A stretch of DNA of 64,000 bases from Lingula anatina (Eukaryota; Brachiopoda; Lingulata; Lingulida; Lingulidae), in assembly GCF_001039355.2 (NCBI RefSeq), contig NW_019775968.1, positions 1,055,449-1,119,448 of the forward strand, in the 5' to 3' direction. Positions 1 through 14,137 of the stretch are shown here, piece by piece. The notes beneath the pieces are model-generated. The model did no database searches and was not told where the DNA came from. It saw nothing but the letters and a program-made list of their open reading frames with translations. Numbering within the stretch: the first letter of the stretch is position 1; the number at the start of each line of letters is the position of its first letter. Position numbers and translations under genes: made by a program.

Positions 1-2950
1 ATTATGATTGCCATTCATACAGCTGAAGTTTTGAGCATGTAAAAGGGTGCTCATCTAGAAAGATGATTAAAGATATGTGATTGGTTTTTTTAAAGAACTA
101 ATTTTTAGTGACACTACTAAAATAGTTAATTTTGAGAGACGGCTTATTTCGGGATGGGAAATGATTAAAAAAAAGGAAAGAAAAGTTGTATGAAGATGGA
201 ACCGTAAGGCCTCACAGCATATCCTGGATTTGATACATCATATTTGAAAACTGATATTGATAGCAAACTGAAGACTATAGAGGATGGATCTATCAAAGCC
301 ATGCAGTTTTGCACATCAGAACACCATGGGAAGCACAGGGGGCAAACATGCTTGTGATAGCTGATGATAGTAGATGAGGCACTCAGAACAGCTGGCAGAA
401 AACACTGTTGTAATAGGAAAACCTAACAATGAAGTCAACAGTGTGTACAGTGTGTAACATAATTTAGTTATTCCTTATGTGTTTAATCAGCAGAAGAGTA
501 GAGAGTGTGTTTTGTGTGTATTGTGTGATACATAATCGTTAATAATGGGGAGACAGATGCTGATGTTTTGTCAAATGAAATGTTGCATGTCAGGATATTA
601 CTACTTTCAGTGGTTATCCCAGTGACTAGAAGATGTACTGATTTTATGATTAGTGGACCATAGAGATTGAAAGAGACATGGGCAAGGGTATCTTATTTGA
701 TGTTCTAGTGATTAAACAATGTTTCAGGGGTCCATTCATGATGCGCATGAGATTCTTGTTCTTCTTTTGTTAGAAAGAAAAGAAACATTGCATTCATTAC
801 TGAAGTTTGCACATGAATTTATGTGAGAAAATGACACCAAATATTTCCCTTTTGTATGAAATTGCCTATGTCAGTTTGTTATTATTTCCTTTATTATAGG
901 GTAATATTCTGTTGTCTAAGAAAGAATGGCAAAGGTGAAGAATAATGTACTACTTACAACACTTAAGAACAAAATAACTTGGTCACAACAAGAAAGTGTA
1001 TTCAAATTTGCTTTATGTCCTTTTGCAGGAAAAAGATTCCTTTCATCTCTGTAACATAATGGATTTTAGTAAGAGCACTAATGCAGTGCTAGGGTTCTAG
1101 GCATTTATGTTTAATTCCAAAATCCCTGGACAATTATTTTACAGTGTTTAGGGTATGGACTGGGCTTCCCTAATAATGGCACGGAAAAAATGTTGACAAT
1201 GAAAGTAATTATCGAAGCTGGTGCTTTTTTGCAAACTGATATAAATACCTTTATATAGGGCTTGTGAAAATATGTATGGCCTTTTACAGTTCCAGTTATT
1301 CCAACACTCAACAGCCAAGGTTGTATTATACACTATTATATAGTAGATAGAGGTTTGTCCAATAAAAATTTGAAATTATTGTTTTCTTTTTCTTCCATTA
1401 TTGTTTTCTTTTTCTTCCGTTGATAATGCCTCAATCGTCAAAACTGCATTTTACAAAATAATTATTCAGGAATAGATATTATTGCACAAACAGGTGATTA
1501 TCAAGAATGCGTGTTGAAAAATGGATAAAGATTTTTTTCTTCAGTTCATATTTGGATAACATTTCTTCAGGTCTTTATCATTAAATTAAATATACTTGGT
1601 AAGTGATATTTTAACCCTATTCTTATTTTCATATATTGATTTTGTCTCACCTGGCACTGACTAATCAACGTAAATGGGTTTTTTATTCACGCAAGGAAAT
1701 TGTAAAGAGAACAATGGAGGGTTTTTCTCATTGATCTAAACAGATTGGATCTGAAAGCCAAACTGGAAGAAAGAAAAGGTAAATTGATATAAATCTATTT
1801 AGAATTTATTCAACATTTGGGTATGCTCCTCAGAAGTACCTTTCATTGGATTTTCTTGTTGAATTGGTAATAGATTAACAACATGGTTTTGAAATATGAA
1901 TAAAATCTGACTCATTATAGTTTGTGATCAATATTACAGTGGATGGTATAAAACAATATTAATTGGTTTCATGAACTATGGCTTGTAGGCTAGAATTTGA
2001 TGAAGCTGCCCTGAACAAGAGAAACACTGATTTTGCTATTCTCAGTAGAGAAACTTGCACTTGTGATAATTGCCATTGTGGACTACTGGCTCTTTAAAAG
2101 GTGAGTGGTGGTGCTGCCTTTTTTTTCTAAGCAAAACTTAAGTGTTTTCATTCATGTCTAACATCTGTTCTTGGCTACCATGATAGTTATTTCAAAAGCC
2201 TTGTAATAGGGCCACTTAACTGTCAGTTTCTACTGCTATATGGTTATTTTACTGTTTACAATACCACAGTAACTTTTTTTTTCTTTTTTGCTTTTGCCAA
2301 AAATCAAATATGTAGATGGAACCTGTTATATGTTATATAAACTGAGGTGATAGATAATTTGGTCAAGCAGTAATTTCATGAGCACATGTATGTGGATGAT
2401 CTACCCATACAGCAATACCTAGCTGCAGTAAAATGTGGTATAAACATTTCAGCAAAAGCAGTAGATCTACTAGAGGGCAAGGGATGTATTGATTGATTCT
2501 GAACAAAGCCTAGGGCAGAGCTAGCAGACGCTAAGCCAATTACTGAGACAGACAACGCAGAGCACAGAATACTGCAATTCAAGGGTTTATTCGATTTTGC
2601 CTAATCCTTGCATATTGGAAGCTCACAGTTATATGGAGAATAATTCTAAATGGATTTTTTTTCATAGTGGTTCCCATGGTTACTAATTACTGAAGGAGCC
2701 AAAACATAACCAAGGTAACAGTATGGATAGACTTTTATGTCTGTGTGTGAATATTTCTAAGGTGAATAAAAAATGTTAACTTGTTTCTTGTGGGTCAACG
2801 ACTAGTTGCTATTTTGTAAAGGAGTATATGCCTGTTTATTGGCACTGTGTGTGCATGTATGTGTGTAAGAGAGAGTGAGAGAGAGACATAGATAGAACCC
2901 AATTCTTAAAGATGTAATATTGTGTCAATGTTTTATCTTTTTTATTTCAG
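1..2950. other. Septin upstream region, no coding gene recognised
   Basis: AT-rich sequence without a convincing coding region. The only exon-like piece is 1941-2100: an acceptor-like ATTACAG, then an ATG-led 39-codon reading frame (1978-2097) with a Cys-rich end, then a strong GTGAGT donor at 2101. It could be a 5' UTR exon of the septin gene. A promoter could not be placed. Confidence 0.4.
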
Positions 2951-2988
2951 TGTACTTCGCAGACAAAAATAACAATTTTCAGCTTTGA

Positions 2989-5255
2989 ATGAGTGACAGC
3001 AGAATGAGTTCCTTTATTTCATCCATGTCACCAACTCTTAGACATGGTAAGTTTTATCCAACTTTCATTGCATCTGCATTTAACTCTATTCACTTTATAT
3101 TAAACTATATCATGTCCCATGTAACATATTTATAGCCATTTTAACAGTTGGCTTAAGGCTAAGATGTTATTAATTAACAGCTTGCCTAGTCTCAAGCCTG
3201 TATGTCCAACAGATGTCACTGATATTTTCCTCAGCCCAGTATAGTCAATATAATATGGCCTTGCACCTGGTACCAAGTGTAGTTAACAAAATGCCAGTCA
3301 CCTATACCATGACTTGCTTGCTTCTTTATGGAATGCACTTGTCTGCAAGTTAAAGTTTTGTATAAGAAAGTCTTCAACACATATAAATTTTATATCATTG
3401 TCACAGAAAATAGAATTCAACAAAAGGAAACTCAAACTTAATATTTTGGTGCATCACAGTAGTCTGACTTACTGGTCTGAAGATTCACAGGTCAGACATT
3501 ATTTTAATGTGGTTTGAAGTGTTATAAATGCTTACATTTGGCAAAATAGCTTTTTTCCAGCTTCTTTTTTTTTATCAAATACTTATCATGATGTAAGTGC
3601 AATAAAAATGAACACTTTTTGGGTAAAAAGTCCACTTTTTGCTGTTTGATTCACTTTCTTAAAGCCCACCCACCCACTCACTCACCCATCGTCTACTGGG
3701 GATGGAGTTAATTACAAGTCCTGTGGTAAGCCCTTCCTACTGAGCATGTGTCACCCCATAAAGAGAAGATTAGATCAGAAGTCAAATTGAACTTAGGAAA
3801 CTATTTTTTGAATGACAGAAGTCTTCACCTACGCAAAAAAAATATATAATATATTACATATATATATATCCATAAGAATTAATATTTGGAGATGAGAACG
3901 TATTAGCACACGCAAGTTGCTGGAAATGGTCAGTACTATGGCCATATGTTGAAAAATAGAACTGCAGTTAAAAATAAAAAAGAGTATACTGGCCTCCTTT
4001 GCCTGTAGGTTACAGATTTGTTTGTCAAGATTGCTAGGAATACACAGTTTGCAGTGGTGGCACCAAAGAATGCTGGACACCAACTGCTTTCTGCAAGGAA
4101 AGGCAGGCATTTTTTTTTAATCACAAAATACCTTTTGATATTTTAAATGTTTATCAGGCATTAAAGTTACATATGAAGTGAGCATGGATTCCCTAAAGAC
4201 CACTTCCACTAGTTTCTCATAGGACTCAAACAAAGTTGACATCCCAAGGGATACACTAAATTAATCACTTGATCAGCCATTAAAAAGCTTTAAAACTGCA
4301 CCTTCTTCAAATTTCTGGTTGTAATTTGACATACTTATCCATCCCTCCATTTGTTAAAGGCCAACAAATGTAATGTAATAATGTTTGTCACATTACTGCA
4401 TGTTGTGCACATAATATAGCACAATTATTCAAATGAGTTGCCGAAAACCACCAAGGGTTAGATATAGCACAGAAAGAAAAGCAGAAAATATCTGTAAAAA
4501 TATCAACTGAAATGATGCCTTTTGATGTTTTTTAAGTTATGCTCTTTGAAACTGTACGGTGGCATTTGGTCAGGTTTTGTGGCCAAAATTTGACTTCAAA
4601 TGCATAGTTTGTTTCTCCTTTATTATCAGAATTGACTGAGGTAGCCAAATGGGGTTATTAGCCATGTGGAGGAGGGTTACAATATAATATGCAATCTCAT
4701 TTGACACTTGTTTGTTATCATCCATGGATAATCCAATTATAAGTATCAAGAAAACTTTCATGAAGGCATCTAAAGATCAAGTTGAACTTATAGGTTCATT
4801 ACCGCAGCAGTCTTATTCTATGGCAGTCCTAATCCAAGCCTGTCAACTGAATTTTGATATGATAATTATCTTTTTCCAGGAAACAGGCATCTTAGTGACA
4901 AAGATTCCGATTCAAGTTCTGGAATGTCTCCCAAAAGGTGTCCCTACAAAGCTGGATCAATAATTCCTCATGTAAGTGAAAGGTTTAGATTTCTTTCTGT
5001 GCATGTATTTTGTCTATCCTTTGCTTATTTTATTAGTAGATGTTTGGTTGTGGCACCTCTACATTTTATACCTATGTTTACAGAAAATGCAGTTTGGTAT
5101 TTGGACAACTTGCTGTCAGTTTTTTTTTTTTATTATTATTTGCCAAGGTCTGTGAAAATAAATTAATGACTTCAAGTGAAATTTTTTCAGTAAGAAATGA
5201 ATTAGAAAGAGAAGTTTTCAATATTAGAATAATACTAAATTCTTTTTGTGTATTT

Positions 5256-5306
<51 letters not shown>

Positions 5307-8300
5307 TTTTTGACAAAACCCAATCAGTAACAGATGATAAAGAGAAAGTAAATTATTGCAGCCAGTTTCTGACTCTAGGGAACTTCCTTTTGTCTGGGGG
5401 GAGAAACATTCTAGTAGAACTATCTATCAGACCAATGATTGGTTACATTTATCAGATATTCCATCTATTTGGTTTTGAGGTCTGTCAAAGTGTTGTGATT
5501 GATAGGGAGAATATTGTACAATTACCCTAGGGAAATGCCGAACCCAATCTTTTTTGTCCTTTCGTCATATGTATTTCTAGCTAATGAAGTTAAAAGGTAT
5601 GAGTAATTCATATTACCAAACTGTTCTTTGTCAATATTCAACTTAGTGATGATGACTTCATTATTTTTTTAAATTAAGTGATATATATCACTCTTTTTTT
5701 GAAGGAAATAAACTATATTAACAAGTTTTGCATAGGTCACTTGAAATGAATGTGATTTTCTAGTCAATTCATGGTTTACATGCCAACCATTTTTTTTCAT
5801 AATTTTTTATTTTAATTTCTCCTTTTACGAAATAAAAACATATTTAAACAACAAACAAGAATATGTTTTAAGTGCTTTCTTACTTCATGAAAAAACCCAC
5901 ACACAGACTCTTTATTTTTTTTTATAATTAAAGAAAGTTAACCTCACATGGTGTCACTGGGTACAAAGGAAATTATTTTGGCTTTCCGGAATGTTTATTA
6001 TACAATTCCTCAGATTCCCAGGGTTTGTTTATATTTCATCCCCATAGATTTAGTAGTGTAAACAGAGAAGTTCACCTGAATGTGTATCCTGAATTCATTG
6101 CCCATCTTCTTTTTAATGAAATCCATTTTTTTTACATTGAGGCAAATTCTTTTTTATATGTTCCACACATATGTTTGAAAATAACATTTTTGAAGTAAAG
6201 TAGTTAAATTTCAATATTTGTAGAGTCTTTACTGATATTACTGACCTGTCCTTGTAAGGTTATGAGGAAATTGCATTGTTTTGAAATAAATTGAACCTTT
6301 TGTATAATATCAGGGAAATCTATGTAAAAGCTAAGACTGTCAATGAGCTTTTTATCATCCAATGGACACACATCACGATGGAAACCTCCTAAAACAGTGG
6401 TCATAAAGTTGTGTACCCCTAGTTGCACAAATGTTGCATAAGCAGTTTAAGGTTCGTTAGAGCCCTCAAACAGCAATATTTACCCCAGACTTTGTATGTT
6501 GTGTCAACCCCCCTATCAGATGTCCCATTACCACTTGCTGTATACATTGGTGTGTTGTGTCAGGTAATCAAGGGGGGAAAGACGTCTTAGTTTTCACTGA
6601 GTGGATTAAGAATTTGGGGTTTTCTATACAAACATACCAGTTACAGGGGAGTTCTCAAGGAGTTTTTATTTTGACAGCTGAGCCATTTGATTAATCAGAA
6701 TAAATCACTATTTAAAACTTTCTGATTAATGCAGAATATCACATATGAATTGTCCGCAAAATTAATGACAATTAATTAAAAATAGCTAGTCTGGCAATAC
6801 TTCAAAATAAGAAGATTGCCATTTCGTTTTTAAAAAACATTTTGAGTAGGCCCCCTTAAAGCTTGGTAACCCCAGTACAAGCAGTCCATTGTGGTAAGAT
6901 ATCAGTGGTATTGACAAGAAGAAAGACCAGTTTTGTTGTAGTTTTTCTACTGGAAATGAAAAATGCACATAAAGCAGGAAACCTAAGGACATACCTTGCT
7001 TTTCCTGTTGTGAATGGTGACCATAATATAAGTGTGTCATCTGTTTGACCAACTTACAGTCATCAGATAATCTAGTAGGACTGGTCAACTAACCAGATAA
7101 AGTGGTACAATAATTATAAGGATTTTATATATTCTTGGAAACTGTATTGAAAATTTAGTTACTTTGCCAGCCAGAGCACCTGTTTTGTTTTTTAAGAAAA
7201 AGAGAGACAGTGAAGACTACACAGTTTACAGTGTTCCCACTGATTTAAAATGCAGGCCATACTGCATTAACGATGAACTGGAGGTAGAATCGTATAACAC
7301 CCTAGTGAACAGATAATTGCACATAACTCGCACTGAGGCTAAAAGGAAGAGAAATATTACCTTAGCACCATGAACAAACCAAAGGTAAGATTTTTTTATG
7401 TTGACATTAGCGCTATTGTTAGATAAGGTTGTGAAGCATGTCCCATTTGTCAGATGGTCTATAGCTGATAGGAAACGTGCATGATGCTGCAGGTGAAATT
7501 CAGTGCCATGTGCTCAAGTTATTGCTGACAACATCACAGTATCACCATGTATTGAATATGCAAGGGAAGAAGGTACGTATCGACTTTGGGATTAATGGGT
7601 TATAAGTCATGTGATAAGTCTGGATGATAATTGAGAGAATATCTGGACAGAAACTGTACAGTTGCATGTCACTCTTAAACCTTAACTGTTTATCTTTGAA
7701 CTGTGTTTCAATTTTCAGTTTATTTGACTAACTTAATCATAGGAATGTGCAGTATGTAAAATTGTTTGTATATTTTAACATAATGTCATAATATTGAATA
7801 TGAATCAATATAGATAAGTTTAGAAATACCAACTGCCTGAAAATGTCATAGTATCATGCAATTATAGCATAAATGATCTGGCAGGAATAAGGTGTGAACA
7901 AGACTGAACACACTAAGTTGAGGCAATATAAGGCTCGATTCCATGACTTGAAAATAAAACAGACAGCCAGTTTAATTTGGCATGAGTGATGATTTGAATC
8001 TAAGCTAATTTAACCTCAGTTAATTTAAACAGTCCCTTCTCCTCCTGGTCTTTCTGTCTTTGTTATTTTTAGAGGCTAAAATGATCCTTGAACAACCAAT
8101 GTTTACCCTAGCCATCTGGTAGTTAATTATTAGAGCATCGGTGTTGATCCTAGAGTTCTCTCCAGGCAAATTCCTCCAGCTCGGATAGGGTTATGTCCAA
8201 CAGATTGAAGCCTATCATGTTTTTATTAATGAGTTGAGGGTCTAAATTATTTTAAAATCATGGAAATATTTAGTTTGAAAGATAAATATGCAGTGAAGTA

Positions 8301-9835
8301 TACCTGGGACATGTTTTTATAATGATTTTAAAATGAATAGTTGCTAATTTAAGTGATTACAGCAAAAAGCAAACTCAAACCTGATAAATTAAAATAGAGT
8401 ATTACTTAGAGTTCCCATGCCACCAGTTCAATATTTCCCCTATTTCAGGATACCCTGTATCATGATAAAGTTATGGTGGCTATTAGTTTGTAGCTGGCAC
8501 CTTTGTTGATGTACGTGTAGGCCACAAATGTACAGGTGTAAGACATTGCTAACCTGAATTTTTGTGGCAATCAAATAGATGCTCTATCGTTGTGCATCCT
8601 TGCACACAGCACAATTTTTCATGGTCTGCTTAGAAAATCAACAATTAAACGAAAAAATCAGTTTACCCTCACTGTTAATGTATATCACCAAAAGGATAAA
8701 CTTTTCCATTCAAAGTGAATGAACACTGGCTGAGATTTTCTTAATATATTTATAAGAATCTTCAAATTGAAAGATGCACCTCAAATAAGTAGGGTAGAAT
8801 GACATTCAAATATTAGAAATTAACTAAGCAGCTACCTTAATTGGGACATGATGGGAAGAATTCCATGCTTGTTCTTTCAATCTTATCTTTTATTGGTTTT
8901 GGGTTATGACTTTTGTTACAAAGTCCTTCACCAGTGTTCTTTATTTTTTGCACACTGCTGTTAACGTCATGATATCAGCTGGCTTTGTACAAAATATCCT
9001 TAACTGAATTCACAGTACATATAATAGTACAATTTTTTAGCCATCTTATTGAGTTATGTCTTACAACATATGGTAATTACTCAATCTTCTCAATGGGCAA
9101 AATTATCAAACTTTCAGATAAATAATTTTATAATCACAAAATTAGCATTTGTGGTGCTTTTACTACATAAAATAGGACTGTAGAGTAGCATTCTTATTAA
9201 TTCTGTTGCTACCACTCATGAAAAGATGGAGTAATTACCGATATCTTTGTGAACTAAATCAAACAAAATAACTGAAAAAGCTAGTGAAATATATTTCATT
9301 AGCTTTGTCCAAACATAATTGTGTTTAACTGTTGGCAAAAGTTTCTCTGAATTGCTTGAACCTATGTAGTATAGTTCAACCCTCTGCACATTGTCAGAAA
9401 ATGATACAAACAAAAATGTGTTAATCCAATACAGTATTAGAATGTGATACAGGCTGCTCTGTCCTGCCAGAAGAATGTGTTAGGTGTTCTAAGCAATTGC
9501 TTCCAGGCCCATGTTTGCTTGAAGTTGTGTTAGTTGATATTTTTACCGACTCTCCAGGCTGGGGTGTTGTTGTACCAGTAGATCGCTTATACATTTGTTT
9601 TAAGTAGCAGATAATGGTTAATACCCACAATATGCGAAATCTTAAAATGACTTGTAAATAGGTGGTTTGTCAAAGCGGATCCTTGTTTTATTACTTCATG
9701 TCAATTTACTTTAGATACATAATTTATTATTTAATTAGAAATAAACCATTTTGTTCACTGAGTGATTGATTTTATCCCGTTTCTTCCATTTATGCTTAAA
9801 CCAATTAAGAGCACCATATCAACATTTTGTTAGCA

Positions 9836-9906
<71 letters not shown>

Positions 9907-10291
9907 CTACTCTGAAGAACAATTTGTCAGCCAAGTTACATCATGAAAAATTGCCTATTTATTGTCAAACACTTCTTGTTTTTATGATAGACTGCCATTA
10001 GCTAAGAATGGTTCATGGTCAATATCTATAATTTAGTCTTGTTAAAGGCTATGAGAATGAGGTGTCAAAGAACCATTAGTGTATCATTTCCTTAGTAATC
10101 ACTGCCTGTTTACTCTAAAGAAAGATAATCATCTCCAGAAATACACATTTTAAACTACTTTGGCTATGGGAAATATCAATAGCTTTTGATAGATAGAGCA
10201 AAAAAAAAATGAAAATGTTTTGATCCATAGATTGATGAGTCTGTATGAATGGTAGCAATAATATCTCACTATGCTGATTCTCGCTCTTACC

Positions 10292-10348
<57 letters not shown>

Positions 10349-13300
10349 ATGGTATAAATCAAGATGTTATGGCATGATATCACCTGAAAAATATGATGCT
10401 CAGGGGCAAGGAACCTTAAAATTAGATACATCATCTACCCATTTAGCACCAAGCCCTTTTATTAGGTCACCCTACTTTAGACATCAGGACCTTGTCAAGT
10501 CCATCTTTGACTTCAGATGTCAAGAGATACATCAACTTTTCCAAATTACACGTTTCAGATGGAAATTAGATTGCTTATGCTGTCACAATCACTTTGGTGT
10601 GAAAGAGTGGTTTTCCCAGATTTATTAGGGAAACCTTACAGGAATACAGAAATTGTAGCTCCATCATCAAGGGGAATCTTTGACTACATTTTTTGCTTGG
10701 GAAGCTACTTTAGTATATTCTTAGGATCACTCAGTGTCTTTCTGTTTATACAGAAATTCTGACCTGGTGTTTTATCAATTGTCCATTTATCTCAAATATA
10801 TTCAGATTTTGTGCAGTGGGTTCAACCCTGTATCTTTTGTTTGTGAAACTCTAAACTATACTTTACCTTCGTTGCCATTATGGTAGTGTGTAGTATAGGG
10901 ACAGCAAGGATTACACACTCTATGCTCCAGTGGACAGTGATAATATCAAGTATGGAGAACTACTGTCATCTCAAATACCTGACCAATATGGGAGGGGTGC
11001 ACAGGGGTTCCATCTCCTGGAGACTTCAATAAATTTAGCTTGTTTTAATATTGTATGTGTTATCTTTGGTTTGTTTATGTTTCTGTAGCATCTAGTATAA
11101 GATAGTCTACTTAGTTTACACTGCATATCCTCATATATACAAAGTCTCCATATCAGTAGTTAGATCTGTGAGATATGCCTTAAGCCCTCATCCAGTACCA
11201 GGACATACTGGCTGAGGGCACCTGTTGTCCATGTGAGAGCCCCTATGACTTCTACATGTTAGACAGGAACTGGGACATAACACGGTAGTCCCAAATCTAG
11301 AGGAGCATCAGTTGCCTCAAGCAAAGAGGTGTAAACTAAGTGATTGAGATATATATAACTGGTTTAGAGACAAGGCATCATCGTGCTGTAACTTGTACTA
11401 TGTCTAATGGGTAGTTTTTATACAAAGAAAACTTTCACAAGAGAAGAGAAGTTTTGGATGTACTTTCTTGAGACCCATTAATTATAATGAGCAGAAGTAA
11501 TTTGCAGAGAACCTCTGTGCGCCAATCTAAAAGGAAGTATAGGAAGAGGGTATATCAGGTAGGCTTTTCCCTTAAATATCTGAAATGCTCATTATTGTAC
11601 CACCAGCGTAGGCGCTGGCGGTACTCATGGTTTTAGTCCCGACCCGTATGTTCCGCCGGCTCCGCCGGCTCCTGCGGCTCCGCCGGCTCCTGCGGCTCCG
11701 CCGCCAAGTCACCGTTACCGCTTCTCCTCCTAGACGGTAAGGGCCTCCATACCCATCTCTTGGATTTAGGTCACCTATAATCTCAACTCTTTCCACGTAA
11801 AATTTGGGCTTTGTCGGTATTGGGGTCTAGGTGTGGCACTCATTACAATGCACCCTTGTCCAAAAATGGCAAAATTAAATGCTAATTATCTCCCCTACAG
11901 AAGGAATTATGGGAAAAATTTCTACAGACAGCTTTCCAAAAGTCATATGTGTANTTCATCATCAAGGGGAATCTTTGACTACATTTTTTGCTTGGGAAGC
12001 TGCTTTAGTATATTCTTAGGATCACTCAGTGTCTTTCTGTTTATACAGAAATTCTGACCTGGTGTTTTATCAATTGTCCATTTATCTCAAATATATTCAG
12101 ATTTTGTGCAGTGGGTTCAACCCTGTATCTTTTGTTTGTGAAACTCTAAACTATACTTTACCTTCGTTGCCATTATGGTAGTGTGTAGTATAGGGACAGC
12201 AAGGATTACACACTCTATGCTCCAGTGGACAGTGATAATATCAAGTATGGAGAACTACTGTCATCTCAAATACCTGACCAATATGGGAGGGGTGCACAGG
12301 GGTTCCATCTCCTGGAGACTTCAATAAATTTAGCTTGTTTTAATATTGTATGTGTTATCTTTGGTTTGTTTATGTTTCTGTAGCATCCAGTATAAGATAG
12401 TCTACTTAGTTTACACTGCATATCCTCATATATACAAAGTCTCCATATCAGTAGTTAGATCTGTGAGATATGCCTTAAGCCCTCATCTAGTACCAGGACA
12501 TACTGGCTGAGGGCACCTGTTGTCCATGTGAGAGCCCCTATGACTTCTACATGTTAGACAGGAACTGGGACATAACACGGTAGTCCCAAATCTAGAGGAG
12601 CATCAGTTGCCTCCAGCAAAGAGGTGTAAACTAAGTGATTGAGATATATATATATAACTGGTTTAGAGACAAGGCATCATCGTGCTGTAACTTGTACTAT
12701 GTCTAATGGGTAGTTTTTATACAAAGAAAACTTTCACAAGAGAAGAGAAGTTTTGGATGTACTTTCTTGAGACCCATTAATTATAATGAGCAGAAGTAAT
12801 TTGCAGAGAACCTCTGTGCGCCAATCTAAAAGGAAGTATAGGAAGAGGGTATATCAGGTAGGCTTTTCCCTTAAATATCTGAAATGCTCATTATTACTTA
12901 TAGAATTTAAAGGCAACAATACGTTCACACTAACAGCAGCATGCACAGTGTCAAGCAACGTTATGGTTGATAGTGCTCAATGTTAGAGTTGGTGCTACAT
13001 GTACATTAGTGCTGTGATGCAAATGTTTTATGACAAATTTGCGACTATGGCATCTACTGCACAGATCTTTTGTTCTTAAAGCTATTCTGTTTCACAATGT
13101 GAATTTTATTTTACTTAATGGGTCTTTGTGAATTCATGACGCTTTCCTCAAGATAAAAGGCACATCGTCTTTGGGTAGATTCAATGTGGGAGCACAGGCT
13201 TTTAGAAATACAATATTGTTTATCTACCCCCCCCCTCCTCCCTTCCCTTTAAAGGAAAAATGGACCTTATTAATAATTTCTTGGATTAACCAAAACTATC

Positions 13301-14074
13301 AAATGTTAATTGTCTTAAAGAAAATGGTTGTTTTTTAGTATATTGGTGAATATTTCTGTATGATAGAGGCTAAATGATTTTCCAGAAGATAATTATATCT
13401 CTTGCACACTTTCTATATTAATCTATTGAGATGGAAATTATCTGCTAGCACTTAATTGTAATACATTCAACAGTGATTCAGCAACAAAAAGAAGAAGATG
13501 ATAGGGCCAATGTGATAATAAAGAGATGTAAAGAGGATAAGCTCTCAGTCAGTGAACCAATATAATATACATAATGATCGTGCATGTCATAATCACTTTT
13601 GGATACTGATCTAAATTGCATCATCAAGTTCATTATTCTAAGCAAAACAGGACTAGTTCCCAAAGTTAAGTATCTTGACAGTCATTTATGTTAAAAGATT
13701 TGGATGTACACTCTGCACACACATTGTATGATCTTCATTTTATGTTGCCCTCAGAAATGTGATGTCTTAATTTTAGGTGTTTCAACCAAATATGTAAGTT
13801 TGCATATCTTGGAAATGCATGTCCTGTCACTTGTGCACATGAAAGGTTATTTGGTACTATTTCTATTGAAAGTCCATTGTTATTATGGCTCCTTTCCAGA
13901 AATCAGTATGTTTCCGTTCTGACCACTGGCAATGTGCTACATTGTGTTAATGGAAATCTATATGTTTTCCAGTTTTGCTCCAAGTATATTATTGCTCATA
14001 TGTACCCATAACATATTACTCCAAATATAGAGCTACATATGGTTATAGCATCCAAAGTCACCCCAATTACCTTT

Positions 14075-14137
<63 letters not shown>

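Noticed and set aside
5040-5530. Frames reading alternating Tyr-Leu-Phe-Ile through the TTTA repeat
   Set aside because: Pure microsatellite translation inside a septin intron.
11620-11732. Pro-Ala rich frame and opposite Arg-Ser rich frame through the GC repeat
   Set aside because: Both are products of a short tandem repeat; no start, splice or family support.
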